The notes under the pieces are model-generated. The model did not search any database. It was not told the DNA's origin and saw only the letters and a program-made list of their open reading frames with translations. Below are positions 1-8,092 of a DNA stretch of 64,000 bases, one piece after another. Made by a program: the position numbers and the translations under genes. Each line of letters begins with the position of its first letter. Position 1 is the stretch's first letter. Origin of the DNA: JBFMFH01 sp964481395 (GTDB lineage: Bacteria > Acidobacteriota > Vicinamibacteria > Vicinamibacterales > JAKQTR01); contig CAYZYG010000002.1 of NCBI GenBank assembly GCA_964481395.1, positions 31,093 through 95,092 on the forward strand, written 5' to 3'.

Positions 1-476
1 TCACGTCCTCGGCGTACCGACAGTGGGTCGTTGCCTGTTCCACGACCACACCTCCTCTACTCTGTCTGGGGATGTCCGGAGGGAACCGCTCACAACCATG
101 GTCCGCACCGAATGGCGGGGCTGTTCACGGGGGCCGAGGCGCCCTGCATGGAAACGACACGCGCGTGCCGGACACATGCAGTTGGCCGTGTGGCCGTCGG
201 AGGGGGCGCGGCGTCGGGCCGCTGTGTGGCGAACGGGCGACCGGCCAGCGTTGCCATCAGCGTACGGTCGGTATGCACCAGGTGCAAGAGGAATGACCGA
301 GTGAGTTGATAGGGAATCCTGACAATCTGCCAGCGTCACGCAGGTCTGCGCCGATCTCCACGCAGAATACCCGCGGTTCTGCCGCTTGACGGATTCCGAG
401 TATCGCGGTAGGAATTAAGGGCCCCCATTGCCGGCCGCGGCCCCTCCGCGGTCCCGTCCCCGTTGTCGAGGTCGCC
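1..476. other. Left-edge stretch without a convincing gene
   Basis: No open frame here resembles a known protein. The frames that are open on both strands are Arg/Pro/Ala-rich, as expected by chance in G+C-rich DNA. The only features I can point to lie close to the Rrf2 gene that follows, namely a weak promoter-like pair and a short inverted repeat at 386-415. Confidence 0.5.
386..415 (+). promoter_or_regulatory. Possible promoter/operator of the Rrf2 regulator
   Basis: TTGACG at 386-391 is followed after 17 bp by TAGGAA at 409-414, a weak -10. Overlapping it is an inverted repeat, ATTCC at 393-397 and GGAAT at 411-415. Rrf2 regulators are commonly autoregulated through imperfect palindromes, so this is a candidate operator, but the match is short. 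Confidence 0.25.
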
Positions 477-1001
477 ATGAGGATGAACACCCGCGGTCGG
501 TACGGTATCCAGCTGCTGACACAGCTGGCCTGTCACATCACCGACAAGCGGCCGATCGGTCTCCGCCAGATCGCGGACCGCACGGGCCTCCCGTGGCGGT
601 ACCTCGAGCAGATCGCCCGCCCGCTGCGGCGGGCGTCGATCATCAAGGGGCGCATCGGGCGCGTCGGCGGCTACGAACTCGCGCGCGAGCCCGAGGCCAT
701 CACGCTGCGCGAAGTCATCGAGGCGACCGACGGACCGTTGTGCCTGATGAACTGCGTGGACACGCCTGCCGTGTGCGACCACAGCGCGACCTGCCCGTCG
801 CGGACGATGTGGGTGTCGCTCACGAACGACATCCGCGACGTGCTCGGCCGCTACTCGCTGGCGGACCTCGCGACACGTCCGTGCGCGGAATGTCAGGAGC
901 TGGCCGAGAAGGCTCACGACGCGCGCGAACGCCGGAAGCACGCTCCGGCCCGGCCGAAACGCCCGGGCAAGGCCTGGCGCTTTCTGCGCACGATGGAGTA
1001 G
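477..1001 (+). CDS. Rrf2 family Fe-S transcriptional regulator
   Basis: A 174-aa winged-helix regulator of the Rrf2 family (IscR, RirA and NsrR are members). The N-terminus MRMNTRGRYG followed by a helix-turn-helix (about residues 25-65, with the GRVGGYELAR wing) is typical. Cys93, Cys100 and Cys106, with a further Cys at 89, sit where family members bind an Fe-S cluster, so it probably senses iron-sulfur status, redox state or NO. The exact signal cannot be told from sequence. The C-terminal 40 residues are basic and charged. The start at 477 and the ATG at 483 are both possible because neither has a strong ribosome binding site. It stands alone, 240 bp upstream of an unrelated peptidase gene, with a heptamer array between them. 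Confidence 0.85.
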   Translation: MRMNTRGRYGIQLLTQLACHITDKRPIGLRQIADRTGLPWRYLEQIARPLRRASIIKGRIGRVGGYELAREPEAITLREVIEATDGPLCLMNCVDTPAVCDHSATCPSRTMWVSLTNDIRDVLGRYSLADLATRPCAECQELAEKAHDARERRKHAPARPKRPGKAWRFLRTME

Positions 1002-1020
1002 GGGAGGCGGGATTCTCAAT

Positions 1021-1132
1021 GGGACCGGGGATCGGGGACCGGGGATCGGATGTGGATGTTCCCAGTCCCCCATCGTCGTCCTCTCTCCGGCTGAGCCAAT
1101 CCCCAGTCTCCAACCCCCAATCGCCACTGCCC
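1021..1132. repeat. Heptamer array, two opposed arms
   Basis: The left arm at 1021-1048 is four units of GGGACCG/GGGATCG. The right arm at 1098-1132 is five units in the opposite sense (AATCCCC, AGTCTCC, AACCCCC, AATCGCC, ACTGCCC). The left arm has four G-runs separated by three bases, which fits the pattern of an intramolecular G-quadruplex. The array fills the gap between the Rrf2 gene and the S9 peptidase gene. Confidence 0.85.
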
Positions 1133-1244
1133 CCTCGAGAACGGCGGACGCGCCGCGCGGCTCGACACCGGCGCCCGCTTCGGGGTAAGGTGCCCCGTCC
1201 TCGCGATTCGTTCGCCGGTTTCCATTTGTTCTGGAGGATGAGTG

Positions 1245-4052
1245 ATGTTCACTGACAGGACCCTGGCGTGGAAAGGCCGGGCTGCCGGCCGCACGCTCGC
1301 GATGTCGGCCCTCGTGGTGCTGGCGTCGGCGCTGGTGCTGGCCCAGGCACCGGTGCAACCGGTGCAGGAGAAACCCGAAACCGCCGCCAAGCCGAAAGCC
1401 GAGTTGACCTGGGCCGACAAACTGCTGCAGCAGGAGAGCTATGCCACCCCGCCCGAAGAGATTGCCTCGGCGGTGCTGGCTCCCCGAGAGCTGAACGTCG
1501 CGCTCACGAACCCCAGCCCGGACAAGAAGTGGTTCCTGGACGAGATCGGCGACGGCCCGGTACCGATGAGCACGTTCTCGAAGCCCTTCCACGAGCTCGG
1601 CGGCGTGTTCATCGACTTCAAGGCGAACCGGGCGCGGGCGCTCACGATTCGCAACAACGTCGGCATCCAGATCATCTCGGCCGCCGACGGGACCATCAGG
1701 ACGGTGCAGGTCCCGAAGGGCGCGCGCGTGTCGAATGCGACGTGGTCTCCCGACGGTTCGACCATCGCGTACTTCGTCCACGGCGAGGACGCGACCCACA
1801 TCTGGGCGGCCGACGTCGCGACCCTGACGTCCCGGCAGGTGACGACGCGTCCGGTGCTGGCGACGCTCGTGTCGAGCTTCGAGTTCACCAAGGACGGGAA
1901 GAAGATCGTGACCGTCCTCGTGCCGGAGAGCCGCCGGCCGATGCCCACGCTGGCGACCGCCCCCACCGGGCCCGAGGTGAAGATTTCGGATTCCGGCGAC
2001 CGGAACCGGCTGCGGACCTTCCCGAGCCTGATGGGAACGCCGCAGGAACTCGACCTGCTCGAGTGGCACGCCACCGGCCAGCTCGCCCTGGTCGATCTGC
2101 CCGATCCGGCGGCGAAGCCCGCTCGGCGGCCTGCACGCGGAGGCCCCACACCGGGCCTGACGCCAATCGGCAAGCCGGACATGATCCGCAGCACGGACGT
2201 GTCGCCCGACGGTCAGTTCGTCCGCGTGAACCGGCTGGTGAAGCCATTCTCGTACATCGTGCCGGTGAGCAGCTTCGGCTACGTCGATGAGATCTGGGAC
2301 CTGAAGGGGCAGGCCCTCGCGAAGATCTCGGACCGCGAACTCAACCTGGGCGTGGCCGACGACACGGCGCCGCCCCCCGATCCGGCTGCCGGAGGCCGGG
2401 GCGGAGCGGCCCAGGCGGCCGGCAAGCGTGAGGTCGCGTGGCGACCCGACGGCCAGGGGCTGACGTTCCTGGAGCAGGAGCCGGCGCCTCCTGCCGGCGA
2501 GGGCACCGCCGCTGCCGGGGGCCGGGGTGCCGGAGGGCGCGGTGCGGGTCGCGGGGCCGCACAGGCCGCCGGCGACGAGCAGGAACGGCCGCAGGCCGCC
2601 CGCCGGAAGGACCGCGTGTTCCAGTGGCTCCCGCCGTTCGACGAGAAGAGCCTGAAGATCGTCTGCGAGAGCAATACCCGGATGTCCGGCCACCGCTTCT
2701 CGCCTGACATGCAGATGCTCTTCGCCTCGGAGCGGTCGGGCCAGGACACGGTGGAGTTCGCCGTCGACCTAAAGGCGCCGGAGAAGCGGTTCACGCTCGC
2801 GCGCTATCGCGCGGACGACATCTACGCGAATCCCGGCTCGATCGCGATGACGCGCGGGGATGGTGGCGGCGGCCGTGGCGGCGGCGGGCGCGGCGGGGCT
2901 GGCGGTGGAGGGGGCGGGACGGTCCTGCTCTCGGCCGACGGATCGAGCGTCTTCTATCAGGGAACGGCCTACGACAAGGCCCCCGAGGCAAACGGACCGA
3001 AGACGTTCATCGACCGGGTTGCCATCCGAACCGGCGAGAAGAAGCGGATCTACGAAAGCTCCAACAGCGGCGTTTTCGAGCGGGTCGCCACGATCCTGGA
3101 TCCCGACGCCGGCCGCTACATCGTCAGCCGTGAGAGCCCGACGGAGATCAACCAAGCCTGGCTGGTCGACGGCAGCCAGCGGACGCAGCTCACGAAGAAC
3201 GAGGACTTCACGCCAGATCTCACTCGGGCGCGGAAGGAGCGGATCTTCGTCGAGCGGCCGGACGGGTTCAAGTTCCGCGTCACGGTGACGATGCCGGCCG
3301 GCCACAGGGACGGCCAGCGCCTGCCCGCGATGTTCTGGTTCTACCCGCGCGAGTACCCGACGCAGGAGGAGTACGACCGGGGCATGCGGACGTTCAACAA
3401 GAACGCGTTCCAGACCTTCAGTGCCCGTTCAATGCACTTCCTCGTGCGCCTCGGGTACGCGGTGGTCGAGCCGGACTCACCCATCGTCGGGCCGCAGGGG
3501 CAGATGAACAACAACTACGTGCACGACCTCAGGACCAACCTGTGGGCGGTGATCGAGGAGCTGGACCGGCGGCAGTGGATCGATCGGAACCGCCTCGGCA
3601 TCGGCGGGCACAGCTACGGGGCGTTCTCGACGGTGAACGCGATGGTGCACACGCCCTTCTTCAAGGCGGGCATCGCCGGTGACGGTGCGTACAACCGCAC
3701 GCTCACGCCCTTCGGCTTCCAGAGCGAGCGGCGCGACCTGTGGGAGGCGCCGAACGTGTACCTGGGCATGTCGCCGTTCCTCTACGCGAACAACCTCACC
3801 GGCGCGCTCCTGATGTACCACGGGCTCCACGATCAGAACGTCGGAACGGACCCCCAGAACTCGATCCGGATGTTCCACGCGCTGAACGGGCTCGGCAAGA
3901 CGACGGCGATGTACCTGTATCCGCTCGAGGATCACGGGCCGGCGGCCAAGGAGACGCTGCTGGACCTGTGGGCCCGCTGGGCCGCGTGGCTGGACAAGTA
4001 CGTGAAGAACCCGGTCAAGGAAGAGAAGCCGAAGCCGGAAGCGAAGAAGTGA
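1245..4052 (+). CDS. Exported S9 family serine peptidase (prolyl oligopeptidase superfamily)
   Basis: A 935-aa peptidase. Residues 1-34 form a signal peptide, so it acts outside the cytoplasm. A beta-propeller region (about 60-650) is followed by an alpha/beta-hydrolase domain with the nucleophile in GHSYG (Ser790), Asp863 in GLHDQ and His897 in EDHG, a complete catalytic triad. Overall it resembles the glutamyl endopeptidase (S9D-like) group more than classical prolyl oligopeptidase. The propeller is interrupted by three low-complexity Gly/Arg/Ala inserts (about residues 380-395, 415-445 and 535-560). GGAGG at 1233-1237 sets the ATG at 1245; the GTG three bases earlier is less likely. Its 3' end overlaps the convergent HAD gene by 38 bp. 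Confidence 0.88.
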   Translation: MFTDRTLAWKGRAAGRTLAMSALVVLASALVLAQAPVQPVQEKPETAAKPKAELTWADKLLQQESYATPPEEIASAVLAPRELNVALTNPSPDKKWFLDEIGDGPVPMSTFSKPFHELGGVFIDFKANRARALTIRNNVGIQIISAADGTIRTVQVPKGARVSNATWSPDGSTIAYFVHGEDATHIWAADVATLTSRQVTTRPVLATLVSSFEFTKDGKKIVTVLVPESRRPMPTLATAPTGPEVKISDSGDRNRLRTFPSLMGTPQELDLLEWHATGQLALVDLPDPAAKPARRPARGGPTPGLTPIGKPDMIRSTDVSPDGQFVRVNRLVKPFSYIVPVSSFGYVDEIWDLKGQALAKISDRELNLGVADDTAPPPDPAAGGRGGAAQAAGKREVAWRPDGQGLTFLEQEPAPPAGEGTAAAGGRGAGGRGAGRGAAQAAGDEQERPQAARRKDRVFQWLPPFDEKSLKIVCESNTRMSGHRFSPDMQMLFASERSGQDTVEFAVDLKAPEKRFTLARYRADDIYANPGSIAMTRGDGGGGRGGGGRGGAGGGGGGTVLLSADGSSVFYQGTAYDKAPEANGPKTFIDRVAIRTGEKKRIYESSNSGVFERVATILDPDAGRYIVSRESPTEINQAWLVDGSQRTQLTKNEDFTPDLTRARKERIFVERPDGFKFRVTVTMPAGHRDGQRLPAMFWFYPREYPTQEEYDRGMRTFNKNAFQTFSARSMHFLVRLGYAVVEPDSPIVGPQGQMNNNYVHDLRTNLWAVIEELDRRQWIDRNRLGIGGHSYGAFSTVNAMVHTPFFKAGIAGDGAYNRTLTPFGFQSERRDLWEAPNVYLGMSPFLYANNLTGALLMYHGLHDQNVGTDPQNSIRMFHALNGLGKTTAMYLYPLEDHGPAAKETLLDLWARWAAWLDKYVKNPVKEEKPKPEAKK

Positions 4053-5022
4053 GCACGCCGCGCACGTCGTCGAGCGACTCGCAGTAGTACTGGCACAGGG
4101 GGCGCGTCCCGCTCGCCGGGATGTTGCCCCCGGCCATTCCAATCGTCGTAAAGCCCGCCAGGCGGATGGCGCAGACGCCAGCCCCGCTGTCCTCGATCCC
4201 GACCACGTGATGCCTTGCGTCGAACGGGATGCCAAGCCCCACGCGGCACGCCTCGGCATAGAGCCACGGATGCGGTTTCGGCGACAGTTCACCGAGCGTG
4301 CCCGCCTCGCGGCGCCCGAGCGGAAACCCGGCCGTAATGATGGCGTCGTAGAACTCGCGTGGATCGCCCATGCCCAGCGTGCGGAACGCGGCCACGAGCT
4401 CGGGCCACGCCTTCTCGTGAAGCCCTGACGTCACGACGCCAATCTTCACGCCTCGCGCTTTCAGAGCGAGCAGGAAGTCCTTCAGCCCCGGCGCCGGTAC
4501 GAACGCCGAGTCGCGCCCGCGTCCGTCGAGGATCGCCTGCATCTCGCGGTGCGTGTGGCGGAAGTAGTGGTGCCGCGCTTCCTCTACCGTGCGGTCGGGG
4601 CAATACTTGCGGATGCAGTACTCCAGGTGCTCCGACACGCTGAACCCGGAGACGAACGGCAGGTCGTCCTCGGCCAGCGAAAAGGACGGATCGCCGAGGA
4701 GGCTGGCCGTGGCCTGTTCGATCATCCAGACCCAGAACGGCTCGCTGCGGACGGTCGTACCGTCCAGATCCATCAGTACGGCGCGCACCGGCGCGTCGAG
4801 GCGTACCGGGTACACGGGATAGTAGGCGGGGTAGCCCAGGCCCGACGTGACCAGGGCTAGTGCGTGATCGGCGAAGACGACGAACTCGACGCGGCGATCC
4901 GCAGCCGTCAGGATGCGCTCCACCCCGTCGCGTCCCTGGTGGAACCGACCATCGCTCGTGCCGTCGAGTGAGACGAGGCCGTGGTCCTCGGGAAGAGGGC
5001 CGAGTCCTGGCAGCAGGGTCAC
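4015..5022 (-). CDS. HAD family hydrolase (beta-phosphoglucomutase-like)
   Basis: A 335-aa HAD-superfamily phosphatase or mutase. Motif I is MDLDGTT (Asp85 nucleophile, Asp87), motif II is the VTSG segment, motif III the Lys in SPKPHP and motif IV GIEDSGAG. The helical cap between motifs I and II fits subfamily IA. About 75 residues precede motif I, more than in ordinary members. This extension may be a conserved subfamily trait, because the segment just before motif I is well formed. The substrate is unknown. It is the last gene of a minus-strand run, overlapping lutC by 4 bp, and its 3' end runs 38 bp into the convergent S9 peptidase gene. Confidence 0.8.
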   Translation of the reverse strand: MTLLPGLGPLPEDHGLVSLDGTSDGRFHQGRDGVERILTAADRRVEFVVFADHALALVTSGLGYPAYYPVYPVRLDAPVRAVLMDLDGTTVRSEPFWVWMIEQATASLLGDPSFSLAEDDLPFVSGFSVSEHLEYCIRKYCPDRTVEEARHHYFRHTHREMQAILDGRGRDSAFVPAPGLKDFLLALKARGVKIGVVTSGLHEKAWPELVAAFRTLGMGDPREFYDAIITAGFPLGRREAGTLGELSPKPHPWLYAEACRVGLGIPFDARHHVVGIEDSGAGVCAIRLAGFTTIGMAGGNIPASGTRPLCQYYCESLDDVRGVLTSSLPASASLP

Positions 5023-5777
5023 GCGAGTTTCTCCGTCAGCAGCACGACGTGCAGGTGTTTCGGGCCGTGCACGCCGTGCGTCAAGGTCATCTCGATGTCG
5101 GCGGTCCGGCTCGGCCCCGTAATGAGCACGACGTTGCTGCTCTCCATCACCAGCGCCGGGTGGACCGCGAGCACGGTTGCGAGGTCCGGCTGGAGATCCC
5201 GGCTCCGCAGGACCGCGACGTGGACCGGCGGCAGCAGCGACGGGAGCCGTCCGCGCCCCGGCCCGCTCGCCAGGACGAGCGTCCCGCTCGCCGCGATGCC
5301 CGCGAGCGCGCCGGTCAGGCCGACACCGACCCGATCGAGGCCTGCCAGCACGGCTGCGCGCCCGTCCGCGTCGAGTGGCACATCATACGTCACCCGGCGA
5401 AGACCCCGCGCCACGAGCGAGTCGATCAGTCCCGGGCAGGGGAGTTGCGCGTCGTCCCAGCTGATGAAGTCGGTGGCGGCGTAGCGTTCGAGGATGGAGG
5501 CAACGGTGGCGGCGGCCTCGTCCGCGTCTCCGACATCGTGCACGTGCCCGCCCAGGGCCGTCAGCGCCGCGACGAAGGCATCGCGCAGCGCGACCCGATC
5601 ATCACTCCGGGGGTGATGATCATGGCGGGCATCGTCGGCCCCGGGCTGTCCCAACCCGGGTCGCTGTTCAGCGCTGGACCGAATCCCGAATCCCGAATCG
5701 CGACTCCCGACCACCGCGGGCCCCTTCGTCAGCCCGTCCTTGATTGCCGAGAGAATGCGATCGCGCGCTTCGCTCAT
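5019..5777 (-). CDS. lutC: Lactate utilization protein C (LutC/YkgG family)
   Basis: A 252-aa LUD-domain protein. In the Bacillus LutABC system the three proteins together oxidise L-lactate to pyruvate, and LutC is a small soluble partner of the iron-sulfur subunits. The LUD core is recognisable in the segment AASGTLVLASGPGRGR and the C-terminal ITGPSRTADIE signature. The start at 5777 gives the usual ATGA overlap with lutB. A heptamer array (5681-5711) lies inside the reading frame and encodes a Gly/Ser/Arg linker containing RDSGFGIR at about residues 22-33, between the first helix and the core. The whole Pro/Gly/His-rich stretch to about residue 60 looks like an unstructured insertion. Confidence 0.88.
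   Translation of the reverse strand: MSEARDRILSAIKDGLTKGPAVVGSRDSGFGIRSSAEQRPGLGQPGADDARHDHHPRSDDRVALRDAFVAALTALGGHVHDVGDADEAAATVASILERYAATDFISWDDAQLPCPGLIDSLVARGLRRVTYDVPLDADGRAAVLAGLDRVGVGLTGALAGIAASGTLVLASGPGRGRLPSLLPPVHVAVLRSRDLQPDLATVLAVHPALVMESSNVVLITGPSRTADIEMTLTHGVHGPKHLHVVLLTEKLA
5681..5711 (-). repeat. Heptamer array inside lutC
   Basis: Units GAATCCC, GAATCCC, GAATCGC, GACTCCC followed by GACC, the reverse sense of GGGATTC. The array is in frame within lutC and encodes part of a linker. The same peptide pattern, RDSG-GIR, is produced by the array at the 3' end of the nei-type gene (39962-39989). Confidence 0.85.
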
Positions 5778-7240
5778 GGCGACTCCCGGTCGCGCGCGGC
5801 GCGCCTGCGCCTCGCATCGAGAAACGACTCGGCCGCGGGTGCAGGGAAGTCGCGGGTGTCGGTCCACGCGCGCAGCGGGCCGGGCAGCCTCGGTATCCAC
5901 CCGTCGCGTCCGGCGGCGGCACCCAGCGCGGCGGCCAGCCGGCCGGCCAGATGGAACAGGCGCGGGCGCGTCGCGAGGAACGCGTACGCCCGAACCCCGG
6001 CGCGAATCCAGCGCGGCATGAAGCCCGCTGCCGCAGCCTGCTGTCGGACCTTGACGAGCAGGCCCGGCAGATCGATCTTCACCGGGCATGCGTCGCGGCA
6101 GGCTCCGCAGAGGCTGCTGGCCTGCGCGAGTTCCGCCGACGTCGCCAGTCCCATGAGGCCTGGCGTCACGACCGATCCCATCGGCCCCGGGTACACGCTG
6201 GCGTACGCGTGGCCGCCCACTCGCTGGTAGACGGGGCACACGTTCAGGCAGGCGCCGCACCTGATGCAGTAGAGGATCTCGGCGAGATCCGAGCGGAGGA
6301 TGCGGCTGCGGCCGTTGTCGATGATGACAACGTGCAGCTCGTCGGGGCCGTCGATCTCGCCAGGGTCGCCAGCGGCATGGCTGCGGCGCGGACCGGTCAG
6401 CCATGACGTGTAGACCGAGAGCGCCTGTCCCGTCGCGCTGCGGGCCAGCACCTGCAGGCAGGCCTCGAGATCCGCGACGGTCGCCACGACGCGCTCGAGA
6501 CCGAGCAGCGCCACGTGCACGCGCGGCGCCGTCGTCGTCAGCCGGCCGTTGCCTTCGTTGGTCACGAGACAGATGGTTCCCGTTTCGGCGACAGCGAAGT
6601 TCGCACCGCTGATGCCCATGCCCGCCTGGAGGAACTCCGCACGCAGGCGCCGGCGCGCGAACGCGGTCATCGCCGGGATGTCGGCGACGTCCGCAGGCGG
6701 CGCTCCGAGCCGCTGGCGGAACAGCGTCGCGACATCGTCCCGGCCGAGATGGATGATCGGCGTGATGATGTGCGAGGGCTGATCGCCCGCGATCTGGACC
6801 ACCCACTCGCCCAGATCCGTTTCGACGACGCGGATGCCCGCGGCGCCGAGCGCCTGGTTGAGACCGATCTCCTCGCTGACCATCGACTTCGACTTGACCG
6901 CGCTCCGGATGCCGCGTTCGCAGGCGATCTGCGTGACGATCCGGGTGGCGTCCCCCGCCGTCTCCGCCCAGTGCACCGTGCAGCCGCGGGCCTCGGCCGC
7001 CGTGGCGAACTGCCAGAGATGGACGTCGAGGCCTTCGATGGCACGAGCCCGCGCGGCCCGGGCGCGGTCGCGGAGCGCGTCCGCAGCGCCTGCCGCCTCG
7101 AACGCCGCGGTCCGGCCTCCGCTGAGACGCGCGGTCGTGGACCCCAGCGCGCGGCGGAGCCGTCCGTCGGCCAGCGATTCTTCGACACGGGCGTGGAACC
7201 GCGTGGCGCCGGCCCGGTACTCCAGAGGCCCGCTATCCAT
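5774..7240 (-). CDS. lutB: Lactate utilization iron-sulfur protein LutB
   Basis: A 488-aa subunit of the LutABC lactate oxidation complex. The N-terminal two thirds is a LUD domain. The C-terminal part carries two ferredoxin-type 4Fe-4S motifs: Cys325-x2-Cys328-x2-Cys331-x3-Cys335, and Cys378-x2-Cys381-x3-Cys385 with the preceding loop. The length is normal for LutB. It overlaps lutA by 8 bp upstream and lutC by 4 bp downstream, so the three are translationally coupled. No lactate permease or LutR-type regulator lies next to them in this window. Confidence 0.93.
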   Translation of the reverse strand: MDSGPLEYRAGATRFHARVEESLADGRLRRALGSTTARLSGGRTAAFEAAGAADALRDRARAARARAIEGLDVHLWQFATAAEARGCTVHWAETAGDATRIVTQIACERGIRSAVKSKSMVSEEIGLNQALGAAGIRVVETDLGEWVVQIAGDQPSHIITPIIHLGRDDVATLFRQRLGAPPADVADIPAMTAFARRRLRAEFLQAGMGISGANFAVAETGTICLVTNEGNGRLTTTAPRVHVALLGLERVVATVADLEACLQVLARSATGQALSVYTSWLTGPRRSHAAGDPGEIDGPDELHVVIIDNGRSRILRSDLAEILYCIRCGACLNVCPVYQRVGGHAYASVYPGPMGSVVTPGLMGLATSAELAQASSLCGACRDACPVKIDLPGLLVKVRQQAAAAGFMPRWIRAGVRAYAFLATRPRLFHLAGRLAAALGAAAGRDGWIPRLPGPLRAWTDTRDFPAPAAESFLDARRRRAARDRESP

Positions 7241-7973
7241 CCTGCCCCTCGACGAGGAGTTCGGCGACGTGCCGGACCCGCACCCGGCTGCCGCGCCGGC
7301 GCAGTCCGCCGCCGATGTGCATCAGACAGCTCACGTCCGTTGCCACGACGGTGTCAGCGCGGCTCGATTCGATCGCGGTGATCTTGGCCTGCAGCATGTC
7401 CCCGGAGAGATGCGCCATCTTGACGGCGAACAGTCCGCCGAAGCCGCAGCATGCCTCCCCGTCCGGTAGGTCCGTCACCGCGGCGCCGGCGACGGAGGCC
7501 AGCAGCCGTCTCGGCTGTTCGCGGAGTCCGAGTCCTCGCAGGCCGTGGCACGAAGCGTGGTACGCGACCCTCCCGCCCGTGTGTGCGCCGGTGGCCGAGA
7601 CGCCGAGGACATCGGTCAGGAACTGGCACAGTTCGTACGTGCGACCGGCCAGTTCGCGAGCCCGAGCGGCGTAGGGGTCTGCCGTGTCGAAGATCTCCGG
7701 GAAGTGATTGACGATCATGTCCGCGCACGATCCGGACGGGACGACGATGGGGTGGGGGCTGGCGGAGAAAACGTCGATGGTATGACGGGCCATCGCGCGG
7801 GCCTCGTCGAGGCAGCCGCCGTTGAAGGCGGGCTGGCCGCAGCACGTCTGATCGAGCGGCACGTCGACCTGCAGGCCCTGGCGCTCGAGCAGGGTGACGG
7901 CCGCCTCGGCCACGTGGGGGCAGAAGCGATCCACGAGGCAGGTGACGAGCAACTGGACGCGCGTCGGCCTCAT
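7233..7973 (-). CDS. lutA: Lactate utilization protein LutA (cysteine-rich CCG domain)
   Basis: A 246-aa Fe-S protein with two CCG domains, the first at Cys44-Cys45-Gly (DQTCCGQPAFN) and the second at Cys175-Cys176-Gly (GEACCGFGG). This is the fold shared with glycolate oxidase GlcF and heterodisulfide reductase HdrB. The start MRPTRVQLL at 7973 is chosen because family members begin just before the RVQLLVTCLVD strand. An in-frame extension upstream to 8123 has no family counterpart and is largely array sequence. It is the first of lutA-lutB-lutC, downstream of an OYE-type gene on the same strand. Confidence 0.93.
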   Translation of the reverse strand: MRPTRVQLLVTCLVDRFCPHVAEAAVTLLERQGLQVDVPLDQTCCGQPAFNGGCLDEARAMARHTIDVFSASPHPIVVPSGSCADMIVNHFPEIFDTADPYAARARELAGRTYELCQFLTDVLGVSATGAHTGGRVAYHASCHGLRGLGLREQPRRLLASVAGAAVTDLPDGEACCGFGGLFAVKMAHLSGDMLQAKITAIESSRADTVVATDVSCLMHIGGGLRRRGSRVRVRHVAELLVEGQDG

Positions 7974-7994
7974 GGCCACGTGAAGATAGCTGTC

Positions 7995-8022
7995 GGGACC
8001 AGGGGTCCGGGGCCCGGGCCCC
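7995..8022 (+). repeat. Heptamer array between the OYE gene and lutA
   Basis: Four units: GGGACCA, GGGGTCC, GGGGCCC, GGGCCCC. The array occupies the 119-bp spacer between the stop codon of the flavin oxidoreductase and the lutA start, so it would lie in the 5' region of a lut transcript. Confidence 0.7.
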
Positions 8023-8092
8023 GAGTGCCGCTCCGCACCGGAGCTCAGACTCGGCTGTGGTCGGCCTCCGGTTTCAGTGGGCACGGTCCATC

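Noticed and set aside
1..339. Possible small gene on the minus strand at the left edge
   Set aside because: No recognisable domain, no ribosome binding site and chance-like composition.
336..2693. 785-codon open frame on the minus strand opposite the S9 peptidase
   Set aside because: Its residues are dominated by Arg/Gly/Ala/Pro with no family resemblance, and the opposite strand encodes a clear peptidase with a full catalytic triad. Such antisense frames are expected at this base composition.
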